DNA of 64,000 bases. Source: Herbinix sp. (GTDB lineage: Bacteria; Bacillota; Clostridia; Lachnospirales; Lachnospiraceae). Location: the NCBI GenBank assembly GCA_029238935.1, contig JAQZBN010000026.1:1-64000 (forward strand). Direction: 5' to 3'. The notes below the pieces were generated by a model that saw nothing but the letters and a program-made list of their open reading frames with translations, was not told the DNA's origin and did no database searches. Positions 37,687 through 45,170 of the stretch are shown here, in pieces. Position 1 is the stretch's first letter. Each line of letters starts with the position of its first letter. The position numbers and the translations under genes are program-made.

Positions 37687-38049
37687 GCAGCACGATAAGC
37701 CGGGTTCTGTCTTGAATGGTCATCTATCTTGGTTACATGTTACCATGCAACTCAAGTATCCGCTTTCGCAAATACTACGCGACCTACCCTGAAGCACGGC
37801 GGGCTACCGTATCGCTCCATGTTCGGTCTTGCTTCGGGTGGGGTTTACATCTGCCCCTTCTGTTACCAGAAGGGCGGTGGTCTCTTAAGCCACCTTTCCA
37901 TCCTTACCAAAATATCAAAATACTCTGGCGGTATCATCTCTGTTGCACTAGCCTTGGAGTTGCCTCCACCGGACGTTATCCGGCACCCTGCCCTATGAAG
38001 CCCGGACTTTCCTCATCTTATAAAAAGACGCGACCATCTGTACTACTCA
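37685..38049 (-). ncRNA. rnpB: RNase P RNA (class A)
   Basis: RNase P RNA is the catalytic RNA that matures tRNA 5' ends. On the - strand the RNA contains the conserved GAGGAAAGTCCGGGCT block near the 5' end, a GGTGCCGG/CCGGTGGAGG region, and the conserved 3' end ACAGAACCCGGCTTAT. The outermost helix P1 can be closed: GAGTAGTAC at 38048-38040 pairs fully, with G-U pairs, with GTGCTGCTC at 37693-37685. The length, about 365 nt, fits bacterial RNase P RNA. The track ORFs at 37716 and 37729 are shadows of it. Its 3' end overlaps the TGA of the convergent kinase gene by 2 bp. Confidence 0.96.
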
Positions 38050-38057
38050 CAAAGTGT

Positions 38058-38086
38058 ATTCTACCACGGGATTATAAAAAAGTAAA
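38058..38086 (-). promoter_or_regulatory. Candidate rnpB promoter
   Basis: On the - strand, TTTACT (38086-38081), a 17-bp spacer and TAGAAT (38063-38058); the expected start is close to 38050, matching the 5' end inferred from P1. Confidence 0.6.
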
Positions 38087-38149
38087 TGACTATCCTTACC
38101 AATCCCTTAAGATAAGATGAATTGTAGATCAGTAATATGATTATGGAAT

Positions 38150-38400
38150 ATGCGGTTATAGCCATAAATACTAGGTTTTTGCTATAAATGCTAGTTATGA
38201 GATATTGATATTAGTTTCTAGTATAGATTCTAGTTTTAAGATATTAATTTTAGTTTAAGATATTGATTCTATTTTTTGGGTATGAGGTTTTAACACTGGT
38301 TCTTAATATTATTTCTAGTTTTAAATATTACTTCTAATTTTAAATAAGCTTATTTAAGTAATTAAACTAATTTCACGATATTAATGCTAATATCGGGTTC
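38150..38400. repeat. Degenerate AT-rich tandem repeat region
   Basis: Repeated versions of a TAGTTTTAAGATATTGATTCT-like unit (about 20-25 bp) in imperfect tandem, within a 570-bp gene-free gap between rnpB and the response regulator. Units are too diverged for exact boundaries. No coding potential is seen. Confidence 0.5.
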
Positions 38401-38571
38401 TAAATACCGGTTATTAGTATATAATGAGAGTTTTTGGTCTTTCAACTAAGATTAAGGGGATATATTTATCAAGTAGTTATATAATTTGATTCAATAACAG
38501 TTGGGACAGTTTCGTTAACACCCAGATACCAACCTTGAAAAATATGAATAAGACTATAGTAATGTAATTTG

Positions 38572-38599
38572 TTAACATAAGATAATTTTAAGATAAAAT
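38572..38599 (+). promoter_or_regulatory. Candidate promoter of the two-component system
   Basis: TTAACA (38572-38577), a 16-bp spacer and TAAAAT (38594-38599), about 22 bp before the ATG. Confidence 0.4.
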
Positions 38600-38621
38600 A
38601 TAATAAGAAAGGAGGAGTAGT

Positions 38622-39323
38622 ATGGAGCAAGTATGTATCTTAGTCGTCGATGATGATAAGGAAATCGCTGATTTGGTAGAAATACATCTGGTTAGTGAAG
38701 GATACGAGGTTCGAAAAGCCAATAGTGCCAGAGAAGGCCTTCAAATATTGGATAATGAAAATATCAAATTAGTTATATTGGATATCATGATGCCTGGTAT
38801 GGATGGGTTAACCATGTGCAAAAAAATTCGTGAGACCAGTACTATTCCAATCATTATGTTAAGTGCGAAGTCAACAGATTTAGATAAAATCATCGGTTTA
38901 GGAACAGGAGCAGATGATTATGTCATTAAACCTTTTAATCCATTAGAATTAACAGCAAGGGTAAAGTCCCAATTGAGAAGATATACTAAATTTAACCCGA
39001 ATTCCTATGAAGAAAAACTAGATAAAGAGATAGTGCTGGATCATCTTACAATTAATAAAGAGAATCATAAAGTGAATGCTTATGGCAGGGATGTAAAGCT
39101 GACTCCAATTGAGTTTGATATTCTATATTTGCTGGCAAGTAATGTTGGAAGGGTATTCTCAACTGATGAAATATTTGAACGGGTATGGAATGAGAAAATA
39201 TATGAAGCGAATAATACGGTTATGGTTCACATTCGTAGATTGAGAGAAAAAATCGAGATGGATTCCCGAGATTCACAGATTATAAAAACGGTATGGGGAG
39301 TGGGATATAAAATTGAACAATAA
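38622..39323 (+). CDS. OmpR/PhoB-family response regulator
   Basis: The 233-residue transcription factor has a receiver domain (VVDDDKEIADL; phospho-acceptor Asp in VILDIMMPGMDG; Lys of VIKPFNPLEL) and a C-terminal winged helix (LTPIEFDILYLLASNVGRVFS...TVMVHIRRLREKIE...VWGVGYKIE). It resembles the VanR group. The kinase gene overlaps its end by 11 bp. AAAGGAGGAG precedes the ATG. The regulated genes are unknown; no resistance gene is adjacent. Confidence 0.94.
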   Translation: MEQVCILVVDDDKEIADLVEIHLVSEGYEVRKANSAREGLQILDNENIKLVILDIMMPGMDGLTMCKKIRETSTIPIIMLSAKSTDLDKIIGLGTGADDYVIKPFNPLELTARVKSQLRRYTKFNPNSYEEKLDKEIVLDHLTINKENHKVNAYGRDVKLTPIEFDILYLLASNVGRVFSTDEIFERVWNEKIYEANNTVMVHIRRLREKIEMDSRDSQIIKTVWGVGYKIEQ

Positions 39324-40479
39324 TATCTTCAGAAGCTTTCGTTTTGAAATCGTATTATATAGTCTCCTTAGTCTTCTCTACACTATGCTTACCATAGCAG
39401 TGGGTGGAGTAGGAATGTATCTGATCTATAGTATACTTAATAAGCAATTTCCGGGAAATCGACTGCTATTAAACTATGAAATAGGAAATATCGCTTCCGG
39501 AAGGGAACTCTCCAAACCGACGATTATATTTCTGGGAATTGCAATATTAATCATTGGAATAGTCTTATTCATAACGTATTTTCTACTACTAACGAAAAAG
39601 TTTGTTACTTATATTAAAGAGATTGCGGAAGGAATTAATGAGATATCTTTAGGGAATTTTGATAATAGAATTGAGATTAAAAACGAAGATGAATTTGCTT
39701 TAATTGCGGACAAGCTAAATCAAATGGCGGAAGATATAAAACAGATTATGGAGAATGAACGTCGCAGTGAGGTTGCTAAAAATGAACTGATCACCAGTGT
39801 GGCCCATGACCTCCGAACCCCTTTAACTTCTATCATCGGATATTTGGACCTGATCTCTAACAAAGACTTACAACCGGATACACAGAAAAAGTATTTTGAG
39901 ATTGCTTATGGCAAATCAAAAAGACTTGAGAAATTGATTGAAGACCTATTTACTTATACCAAATTCAACTTTGGAGAAGTGGCAGCTACTTATACAGAAG
40001 TAGATATTGTAAAACTTATTAATCAGCTCCTAGATGAATTTTACCCAAGCTTTGAAGAGTTTCATCTGGAGTATGAATTTAAATTCAGTAAAAGTAGTGC
40101 AGTAATCACTGCAGATGGAGATCTCTTAGCAAGAGCATTTGCTAATCTGATCAGCAATGCAATAAAATACGGTAAGGATGGAAAATGGGTTCGATTACAT
40201 TTGTTAACAAGTGATGATCATGTGGTTATTACCCTTAAGAATTATGGAGAACCGATTCCTAAGAAGGACCTAGATTATATCTTTCAACGATTTTATCGGG
40301 TTGAAACCTCAAGATCCAGTGAAACAGGAGGAAGCGGATTAGGGTTAGCGATAGCGCAGAGTATAATTAAAATGCACGAAGGAACAATTACAGCGCAAAG
40401 CGATACAGAAGGTACCATATTTACTGTAGTACTTCCATTTCAGAACAAAATGAACCGTAAGGAAACTGCATTGAAATAA
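39313..40479 (+). CDS. Sensor histidine kinase (VanS-like)
   Basis: The 388-residue kinase has two membrane helices (near 15-40 and 75-100), a HAMP-like linker (EIAEGINEISLGNFDNRIEI), the phospho-His motif SVAHDLRTPLTSIIGYLDLI and an ATPase domain with N box (ANLISNAIKYG) and G boxes (SSETGGSGLGLAI). The start is a TTG overlapping the regulator gene by 11 bp, with GGAGTGGG upstream; no better start is seen. The extracellular part is short, so the signal may be sensed in the membrane. Confidence 0.92.
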   Translation: MNNNIFRSFRFEIVLYSLLSLLYTMLTIAVGGVGMYLIYSILNKQFPGNRLLLNYEIGNIASGRELSKPTIIFLGIAILIIGIVLFITYFLLLTKKFVTYIKEIAEGINEISLGNFDNRIEIKNEDEFALIADKLNQMAEDIKQIMENERRSEVAKNELITSVAHDLRTPLTSIIGYLDLISNKDLQPDTQKKYFEIAYGKSKRLEKLIEDLFTYTKFNFGEVAATYTEVDIVKLINQLLDEFYPSFEEFHLEYEFKFSKSSAVITADGDLLARAFANLISNAIKYGKDGKWVRLHLLTSDDHVVITLKNYGEPIPKKDLDYIFQRFYRVETSRSSETGGSGLGLAIAQSIIKMHEGTITAQSDTEGTIFTVVLPFQNKMNRKETALK

Positions 40480-40498
40480 AAGGAATTATAGATAGAAT

Positions 40499-40589
40499 CA
40501 AATTGAGCCACCGAATTTCTTATAACCAAGTCAGTACATTCCGAATGTACCGGAAACACTTGTAAGAATTTAACGGTGGCTTCAATTTG
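40499..40589. repeat. Long imperfect inverted repeat between convergent genes
   Basis: CAAATTGAGCCACCG and CGGTGGCTTCAATTTG form the outer arms, with inner AATTTCTTA/TAAGAATT and a central GTACATT/AATGTAC pairing. There is no T-tract. It could be a terminator for the kinase gene or a small MITE-like element. It lies in the 320-bp gap between the kinase and the AP2-like gene, which otherwise shows nothing. Confidence 0.6.
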
Positions 40590-40799
40590 CGAAACTATGA
40601 AAATGGAAGAAGAAAAATATATATCCATATTATAACACATATTTTTGAGAAAGGTAGTGTTTTTTTAAAAATTAAAATATTGTTAACATATTTCTATAAA
40701 TGATAGGTATAAACGTAAGTATTAATTAATATCAGTTCATATCAGTTCAATTAAATTCAATATTGAAATTTGATTCTAAACTTCTCCTTAAAACTCTAT

Positions 40800-41651
40800 T
40801 TATTTATCTGAAACATCTGAAAACAGGGTTAATACCTTTCTTGATATGCGAATCCTTTGATAAAGGGAAGCATAGGAAATCTCATCTAATTCATCAATAT
40901 AATTCTGCGGGTAATTCTTTGAAAAGCCATTTTGTTTAAGATAATAGGAGGCTTTATTGTACGCAACAGCTGCTTCTACATCGGTAGAATATCTTCCGAT
41001 CAGGTAATCACCGTTAATATGTATCTTAGCCAGGTACATAAATCTTCCATTTTCCCATACTTTTGTAACTCCATGGTATCGATTAATAAGTTCGATATTC
41101 CCATATCTAAAATCAGTAGAGTCGCCATTTGCAAAAGTAAAATCACGACCGCAAACAGCATAAATTTTAATACCGTAGCGGGATAAGACGCTTACCTGCA
41201 TTCCATAATCCGAAACGAATAGATGGCCACCTCGCTTCATGATCTTATGATTCGCATAGTAGAAAAGATCATCTACATCAAATTTCAAAATATCATCTCG
41301 ATTTAAATAGTATAAGAAATATCTCTTTTTCAGATAGATTGGATTTTTAAAATACAGCTTATTATCCCTAAAATTAATTAAGACAACCCATTTTTCAAGA
41401 GAGATGGGGCAAGAACTTTGATAATGGTCGATCTGATATAAGGTTGAGTCGTTTAGAATATTACCAGCATATAAATACGCCGCATTAGCTATTTCTTCTG
41501 AAGTAAAGCTTCCAAGACTAATATGCTTACCACGGTAAGTTATGGATGCACGGTAATAAAACGAAGCATCTTTTTTCTGCGCTTGATAAACGCCAGGCAA
41601 TAAACTCATAAGAATCCTCTCCATCGTTGTAAGCTTAGTTTCGTATTTCAT
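40800..41651 (-). CDS. AP2-domain protein related to HNH/AP2 endonucleases
   Basis: The 283-residue protein has two AP2-like segments: residues about 20-65 (YRASITYRGKHISLGSFTSEEIANAAYLYA) in part, and about 198-245 (YLAKIHINGDYLIGRYSTDVEAAVAYNKA in part, ending near KNYPQNYIDEL). Between them, VSRYGIKIYAV...FANGDSTDFRYGNIELIN resembles the part of HNH-AP2 homing-type nucleases that reads HINGNPLDNRRSNLR, but the catalytic histidines are not there. It is likely a DNA-binding protein derived from such a nuclease. This reading is by eye; the regulator role is inference. It stands alone on the - strand. Confidence 0.6.
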   Translation of the reverse strand: MKYETKLTTMERILMSLLPGVYQAQKKDASFYYRASITYRGKHISLGSFTSEEIANAAYLYAGNILNDSTLYQIDHYQSSCPISLEKWVVLINFRDNKLYFKNPIYLKKRYFLYYLNRDDILKFDVDDLFYYANHKIMKRGGHLFVSDYGMQVSVLSRYGIKIYAVCGRDFTFANGDSTDFRYGNIELINRYHGVTKVWENGRFMYLAKIHINGDYLIGRYSTDVEAAVAYNKASYYLKQNGFSKNYPQNYIDELDEISYASLYQRIRISRKVLTLFSDVSDK

Positions 41652-42067
41652 ATGTTCCGCTGATACATTAACTATAGCAAAGCAAATCGATTATAGCAAG
41701 TTGTATTGATTATCCTTTGAATATGATATGCCCCTAGTTTTTTGTATAAATTTTTTAATTAATTAGTATCTGGAGAGGCTGTTTGTAATATCATGGTAGT
41801 AAATAATTAATAAATTATTACATTGATTTACTGAAGGGAAACACAGATTTTTAAGTAAAATAAATGCTTTCAAAGAAAAAAATGAATAAACTAGAAAATT
41901 AGGGCGTAAAATATTTAATAAGTCCTTAATAATTTGTTAAAATTATCTTGTTTAATCTATACAAAGACTATAAGTTTATTATGGACTCTAATTGGCATTA
42001 TTAACCTGAAAAGTAAAATCATGTCAGATGTCTTAATGTGATATATAACGAAAATGGAACAGGCTTA
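41652..42067. other. Intergenic region between divergent genes
   Basis: AT-rich DNA of about 400 bp between the AP2-like gene and the promoter of the wall hydrolase. No coding frame or clear structure is seen on either strand. A TATAAT for the - strand gene occurs near 41690 without a good -35. Confidence 0.4.
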
Positions 42068-42096
42068 TTGACACAAAACATCAGCTTGCCTATAAT
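42068..42096 (+). promoter_or_regulatory. Consensus sigma-A promoter of the wall hydrolase gene
   Basis: Perfect TTGACA (42068-42073), 17-bp spacer, perfect TATAAT (42091-42096). It lies downstream of the track ORF start at 42038, so the real start must be further right (42167). Confidence 0.88.
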
Positions 42097-42166
42097 GCAG
42101 ATTGTATTACGGCAGTCCCAGATAATGGTAACAACTTATCCAAATCAAAAAAGAGAGGAACAATTT

Positions 42167-43117
42167 ATGTCTAAGATAAACACGTTTCTTCAAAAGAGAA
42201 AAATGACAAGCGGTCAGTGTGGAATTATTATGATGATCGTTGCCTATGCATTATCCTTTATTCTGTTAGTTGTGGGTTCTGATTGCATCTTCAGTATCAG
42301 TTCCAGTGCAGCAGGAATTGGCGATAAGTCGGATGAAGTTACGAAACAGATAAGCGCAGACAACGAGGAGGAAATGTCACAAATAAATTTTTATCCGTAT
42401 TGTGATCCATCTGTTGTTGAAACAAAGTTAGAAAATTTGTCTCATTTTAAACTCAATAAATCTAGTAACGTACAGGAAGAAAAAGGAGAATCATCTGTAG
42501 AAATTCTGAGCCAGGATACTTATTGGATGTTTGGCAATGCAATGGATACAAAAGAGTATTCATTAATGCAGGCACAGATTGAAGAAGTAGCACAGAGTTT
42601 AATTGAAAATGAGAAGAAAGAAAAAGAAGAGAAGCAACAAAAGGAAAAAGAAGAGAAAGAAAAGAAAGAAGAAGACACCATAGAAAGTTTTAGTACTTCC
42701 GATAAAGCTACCACTTCTGTTTACTCTGCTTCTAAGGAAGAAGTGAAGATGCTGGAACGAATTGTGGAGGCAGAAGCATCCGGGGAAGATATGATTGGTA
42801 AAATTCTAGTTGCTAATGTAATTCTCAATCGAACACAGGATGATGAATTTGCTGATACGATTGAAGGCGTAATATTTCAGAAAGTTAATGGTGAATATCA
42901 GTTCTCACCAATTTCAGATGAACGTTATTGGTCAGTCAAGATATCCAAGGAAACAAAGGAAGCTGTGAAAAGAGCTTTATCAGGAGAAGACTATTCGGAA
43001 GGTGCTGTGTACTTTATGGCTAGAAAAAGTACAAAGTCCAGTAGTGCTAAATGGTTTGACCGAAATCTAGAATGGTTATTTAAACACGGTGGTCACGAGT
43101 TTTTTAAAGATAATTAA
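42167..43117 (+). CDS. SleB/CwlJ-type cell-wall hydrolase
   Basis: The 316-residue protein has an N-terminal membrane helix (GIIMMIVAYALSFILLVVGS), a long extracellular linker with a Lys/Glu-rich charged helix (about 145-172) and a C-terminal Hydrolase_2 domain (VKMLERIVEAEASGEDMIGKILVANVILNR; GAVYFMARKS). This domain cleaves peptidoglycan in spore-cortex and vegetative wall hydrolases. ATG 42167 follows AGAGAGGAAC and lies after the promoter, so the 43 extra residues of the track ORF are not real. Whether it works in spores or in growth is not known. Confidence 0.88.
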   Translation: MSKINTFLQKRKMTSGQCGIIMMIVAYALSFILLVVGSDCIFSISSSAAGIGDKSDEVTKQISADNEEEMSQINFYPYCDPSVVETKLENLSHFKLNKSSNVQEEKGESSVEILSQDTYWMFGNAMDTKEYSLMQAQIEEVAQSLIENEKKEKEEKQQKEKEEKEKKEEDTIESFSTSDKATTSVYSASKEEVKMLERIVEAEASGEDMIGKILVANVILNRTQDDEFADTIEGVIFQKVNGEYQFSPISDERYWSVKISKETKEAVKRALSGEDYSEGAVYFMARKSTKSSSAKWFDRNLEWLFKHGGHEFFKDN

Positions 43118-43163
43118 GTCAAATGGGGAAGCGGATAACGTAAAATAAATAAAAAGGGAAGTA

Positions 43164-43192
43164 TTGTATCGTATAGGCTCGCATGTTATAAT
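43164..43192 (+). promoter_or_regulatory. Candidate thrC promoter
   Basis: TTGTAT (43164-43169), 17-bp spacer and TATAAT (43187-43192), about 49 bp before the ATG. Confidence 0.5.
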
Positions 43193-43240
43193 ACATGAAA
43201 CTTGCGAAAGTAATATACAATGAAAAGAGGATGAAGTGTT

Positions 43241-44731
43241 ATGGACCTTATGTATCAGAGTACCAGAGACAATGGCAAAAAGGTATTTGCTTCCCAGGCG
43301 ATTTTACAGGGACTATCTTCAGATGGAGGATTATTCGTACCGGAAACGCTGCCCCATTTAACCTTATCAATGAATGAACTTTCAGCCATGTCCTATCAGG
43401 AACTGGCTTATGAAGTAATGAAACTTTTTTTGACGGATTACACGGAAGAAGAGTTAAAAGATTGTATCAATAAAGCATATGATGATAAGTTTGACACCAC
43501 AGAGATTGCACCACTGAAAAAGGCAGGACAAACATATTATCTGGAGTTGTTTCATGGATCTACGATAGCCTTTAAGGATATGGCATTATCAATTTTGCCG
43601 CACCTCTTAACAACCGCAGCAAGAAAGAATAATGTCAAAGATGAAATTGTTATATTAACAGCAACTTCAGGAGATACCGGTAAGGCAGCCTTAGCAGGCT
43701 TTGCTGACGTAGAAGGAACCAAAATCATTGTATTTTATCCCAAAAACGGAGTTAGTAGTGTTCAGGAAAAGCAGATGATAACTCAAAAGGGTGATAATAC
43801 AGATGTGATCGGTATTCTGGGTAATTTTGACGATGCTCAGACCGGAGTTAAACTTATGTTTAATAATAAAGAGTTGGCAGATCGAATGAAGAATGCTGGA
43901 TATCTATTCTCCTCTGCTAATTCGATTAATATAGGCAGATTAGTACCTCAAATCGTATATTATGTCTACGCTTATGCATCATTATATAAGAAGAAAGAGG
44001 TTTCAGCTGGAGAAAAAATCAATTTTGTGGTGCCTACAGGAAACTTTGGTAATATTTTAGCGGCATATTATGCAAAATGTCTTGGAATCCCAATTGATAA
44101 ACTGATTTGTGCCTCCAATGAAAATAAAGTTTTGTATGACTTTTTTTCTACGGGCCGTTATGATCGAAATAGAGAGTTTGTATTAACGTCATCACCTTCT
44201 ATGGATATCTTGGTATCAAGCAATTTGGAACGTCTGATTTACCACATTGCAGAAAATGATTCTGAGAAAACAGCAGAGCTGATGAAAGCCCTTTCTTCTC
44301 AGGGTAGCTATGATATTACAGAAAAGATGAAAGAACATCTCAATGATTTCGTAGGGGGATGGGCTGATACAGAAAAGACAAAGAAAGCGATTGAAAAAGT
44401 ATATAAAGAATCTGGATATGTCATTGATACACATACTGCGGTTGCAGCTAGTGTTTATGAAAGTTATGCCACTAATTCCGGTGATAAAAACAAAGCAGTT
44501 ATTATTTCCACTGCAAGTCCTTATAAATTTTCAGAAAATGTATTGAAAGCAATTTATCAAGGGGAGGTACCGGAGGATGATTATGATCAAGCTGAATTAC
44601 TTAGTAAGTTATCTGGTACGAATATTCCAAGTGCAGTCGAGGAAATACATTTTGCACCTGTTCTGCATAAAAAAGTATGTGAAGTTGGTAAAATGCAGAA
44701 GTTTGTAGAAGATATTCTTAAAATAATCTAA
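43241..44731 (+). CDS. thrC: Threonine synthase
   Basis: ThrC converts O-phosphohomoserine to threonine with PLP. The 496-residue protein has the N-terminal YQSTRDNGKKVFAS start, the PLP-lysine motif ELFHGSTIAFKDMALS, ILTATSGDTGKAALAG and the VPTGNFGNILAAYYAK phosphate loop. Length matches the long (E. coli/yeast-type) class. The start at 43241 follows AAAAGAGG. It is monocistronic; hom and thrB are not adjacent. Confidence 0.95.
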   Translation: MDLMYQSTRDNGKKVFASQAILQGLSSDGGLFVPETLPHLTLSMNELSAMSYQELAYEVMKLFLTDYTEEELKDCINKAYDDKFDTTEIAPLKKAGQTYYLELFHGSTIAFKDMALSILPHLLTTAARKNNVKDEIVILTATSGDTGKAALAGFADVEGTKIIVFYPKNGVSSVQEKQMITQKGDNTDVIGILGNFDDAQTGVKLMFNNKELADRMKNAGYLFSSANSINIGRLVPQIVYYVYAYASLYKKKEVSAGEKINFVVPTGNFGNILAAYYAKCLGIPIDKLICASNENKVLYDFFSTGRYDRNREFVLTSSPSMDILVSSNLERLIYHIAENDSEKTAELMKALSSQGSYDITEKMKEHLNDFVGGWADTEKTKKAIEKVYKESGYVIDTHTAVAASVYESYATNSGDKNKAVIISTASPYKFSENVLKAIYQGEVPEDDYDQAELLSKLSGTNIPSAVEEIHFAPVLHKKVCEVGKMQKFVEDILKII

Positions 44732-45009
44732 ATGTGACAAAAGCCTGACATATGTTTGACACATACAAAGTGCATTATATGTATTGTCAAAAGCAATGAG
44801 ACATGAATTGCATGAAACAAAATCCGGGTAATAAATTTGTCACATCCTATCCCAAATGAGTTGCTATGGATTTGAACATGTAAGGATTGATTATGGGGGA
44901 GTCCCTGCTAGCGATTTTTGACATGATATAATCCGCCCGACATAAGGAATTACAACGATCAGGAAGACTTGGAAATGGTAAAAAATCCAAATAACTTGGC
45001 TGAAAAGAC
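44732..45009. other. Intergenic region after thrC
   Basis: About 280 bp with an imperfect inverted repeat TTTGACA/TGTCAAA at 44755-44791 but no T-tract. The 64-codon ORF on the - strand (44847-45041) has no support. Confidence 0.4.
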
Positions 45010-45038
45010 TTGACCTTTTTTTCCTTTATTGTTATAAT
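45010..45038 (+). promoter_or_regulatory. Strong promoter of the surface-protein gene
   Basis: TTGACC (45010-45015), a T-rich 17-bp spacer and TATAAT (45033-45038). It leaves an untranslated leader of about 125 nt, which is common for highly expressed S-layer-type mRNAs. Confidence 0.8.
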
Positions 45039-45170
45039 CATCTTGTTGTTGGCATGATTATATTAAAGCGTTTTCTGCACTGTTTTATGAAAGGTTTCGG
45101 CTTTTGATAGGCAGCAAGAGAACGTGAAATATAATAACCAAACCATATATTTTAAGGAGGAAGAAAGAAT

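Noticed and set aside
37716-38120. Two overlapping + strand ORFs of 134 and 89 codons
   Set aside because: They lie inside rnpB on the opposite strand; RNase P conserved blocks explain the sequence and no ribosome site or protein domain is seen.
42038-42166. N-terminal 43 residues of the wall-hydrolase ORF in the track
   Set aside because: They overlap the consensus promoter at 42068-42096; ATG 42167 has the ribosome site and leads straight into the membrane helix.
44918-44935. TTGACATGATATAAT as a promoter
   Set aside because: The two hexamer-like sequences are only about 3 bp apart, so they cannot act as a -35/-10 pair; the real promoter is at 45010.
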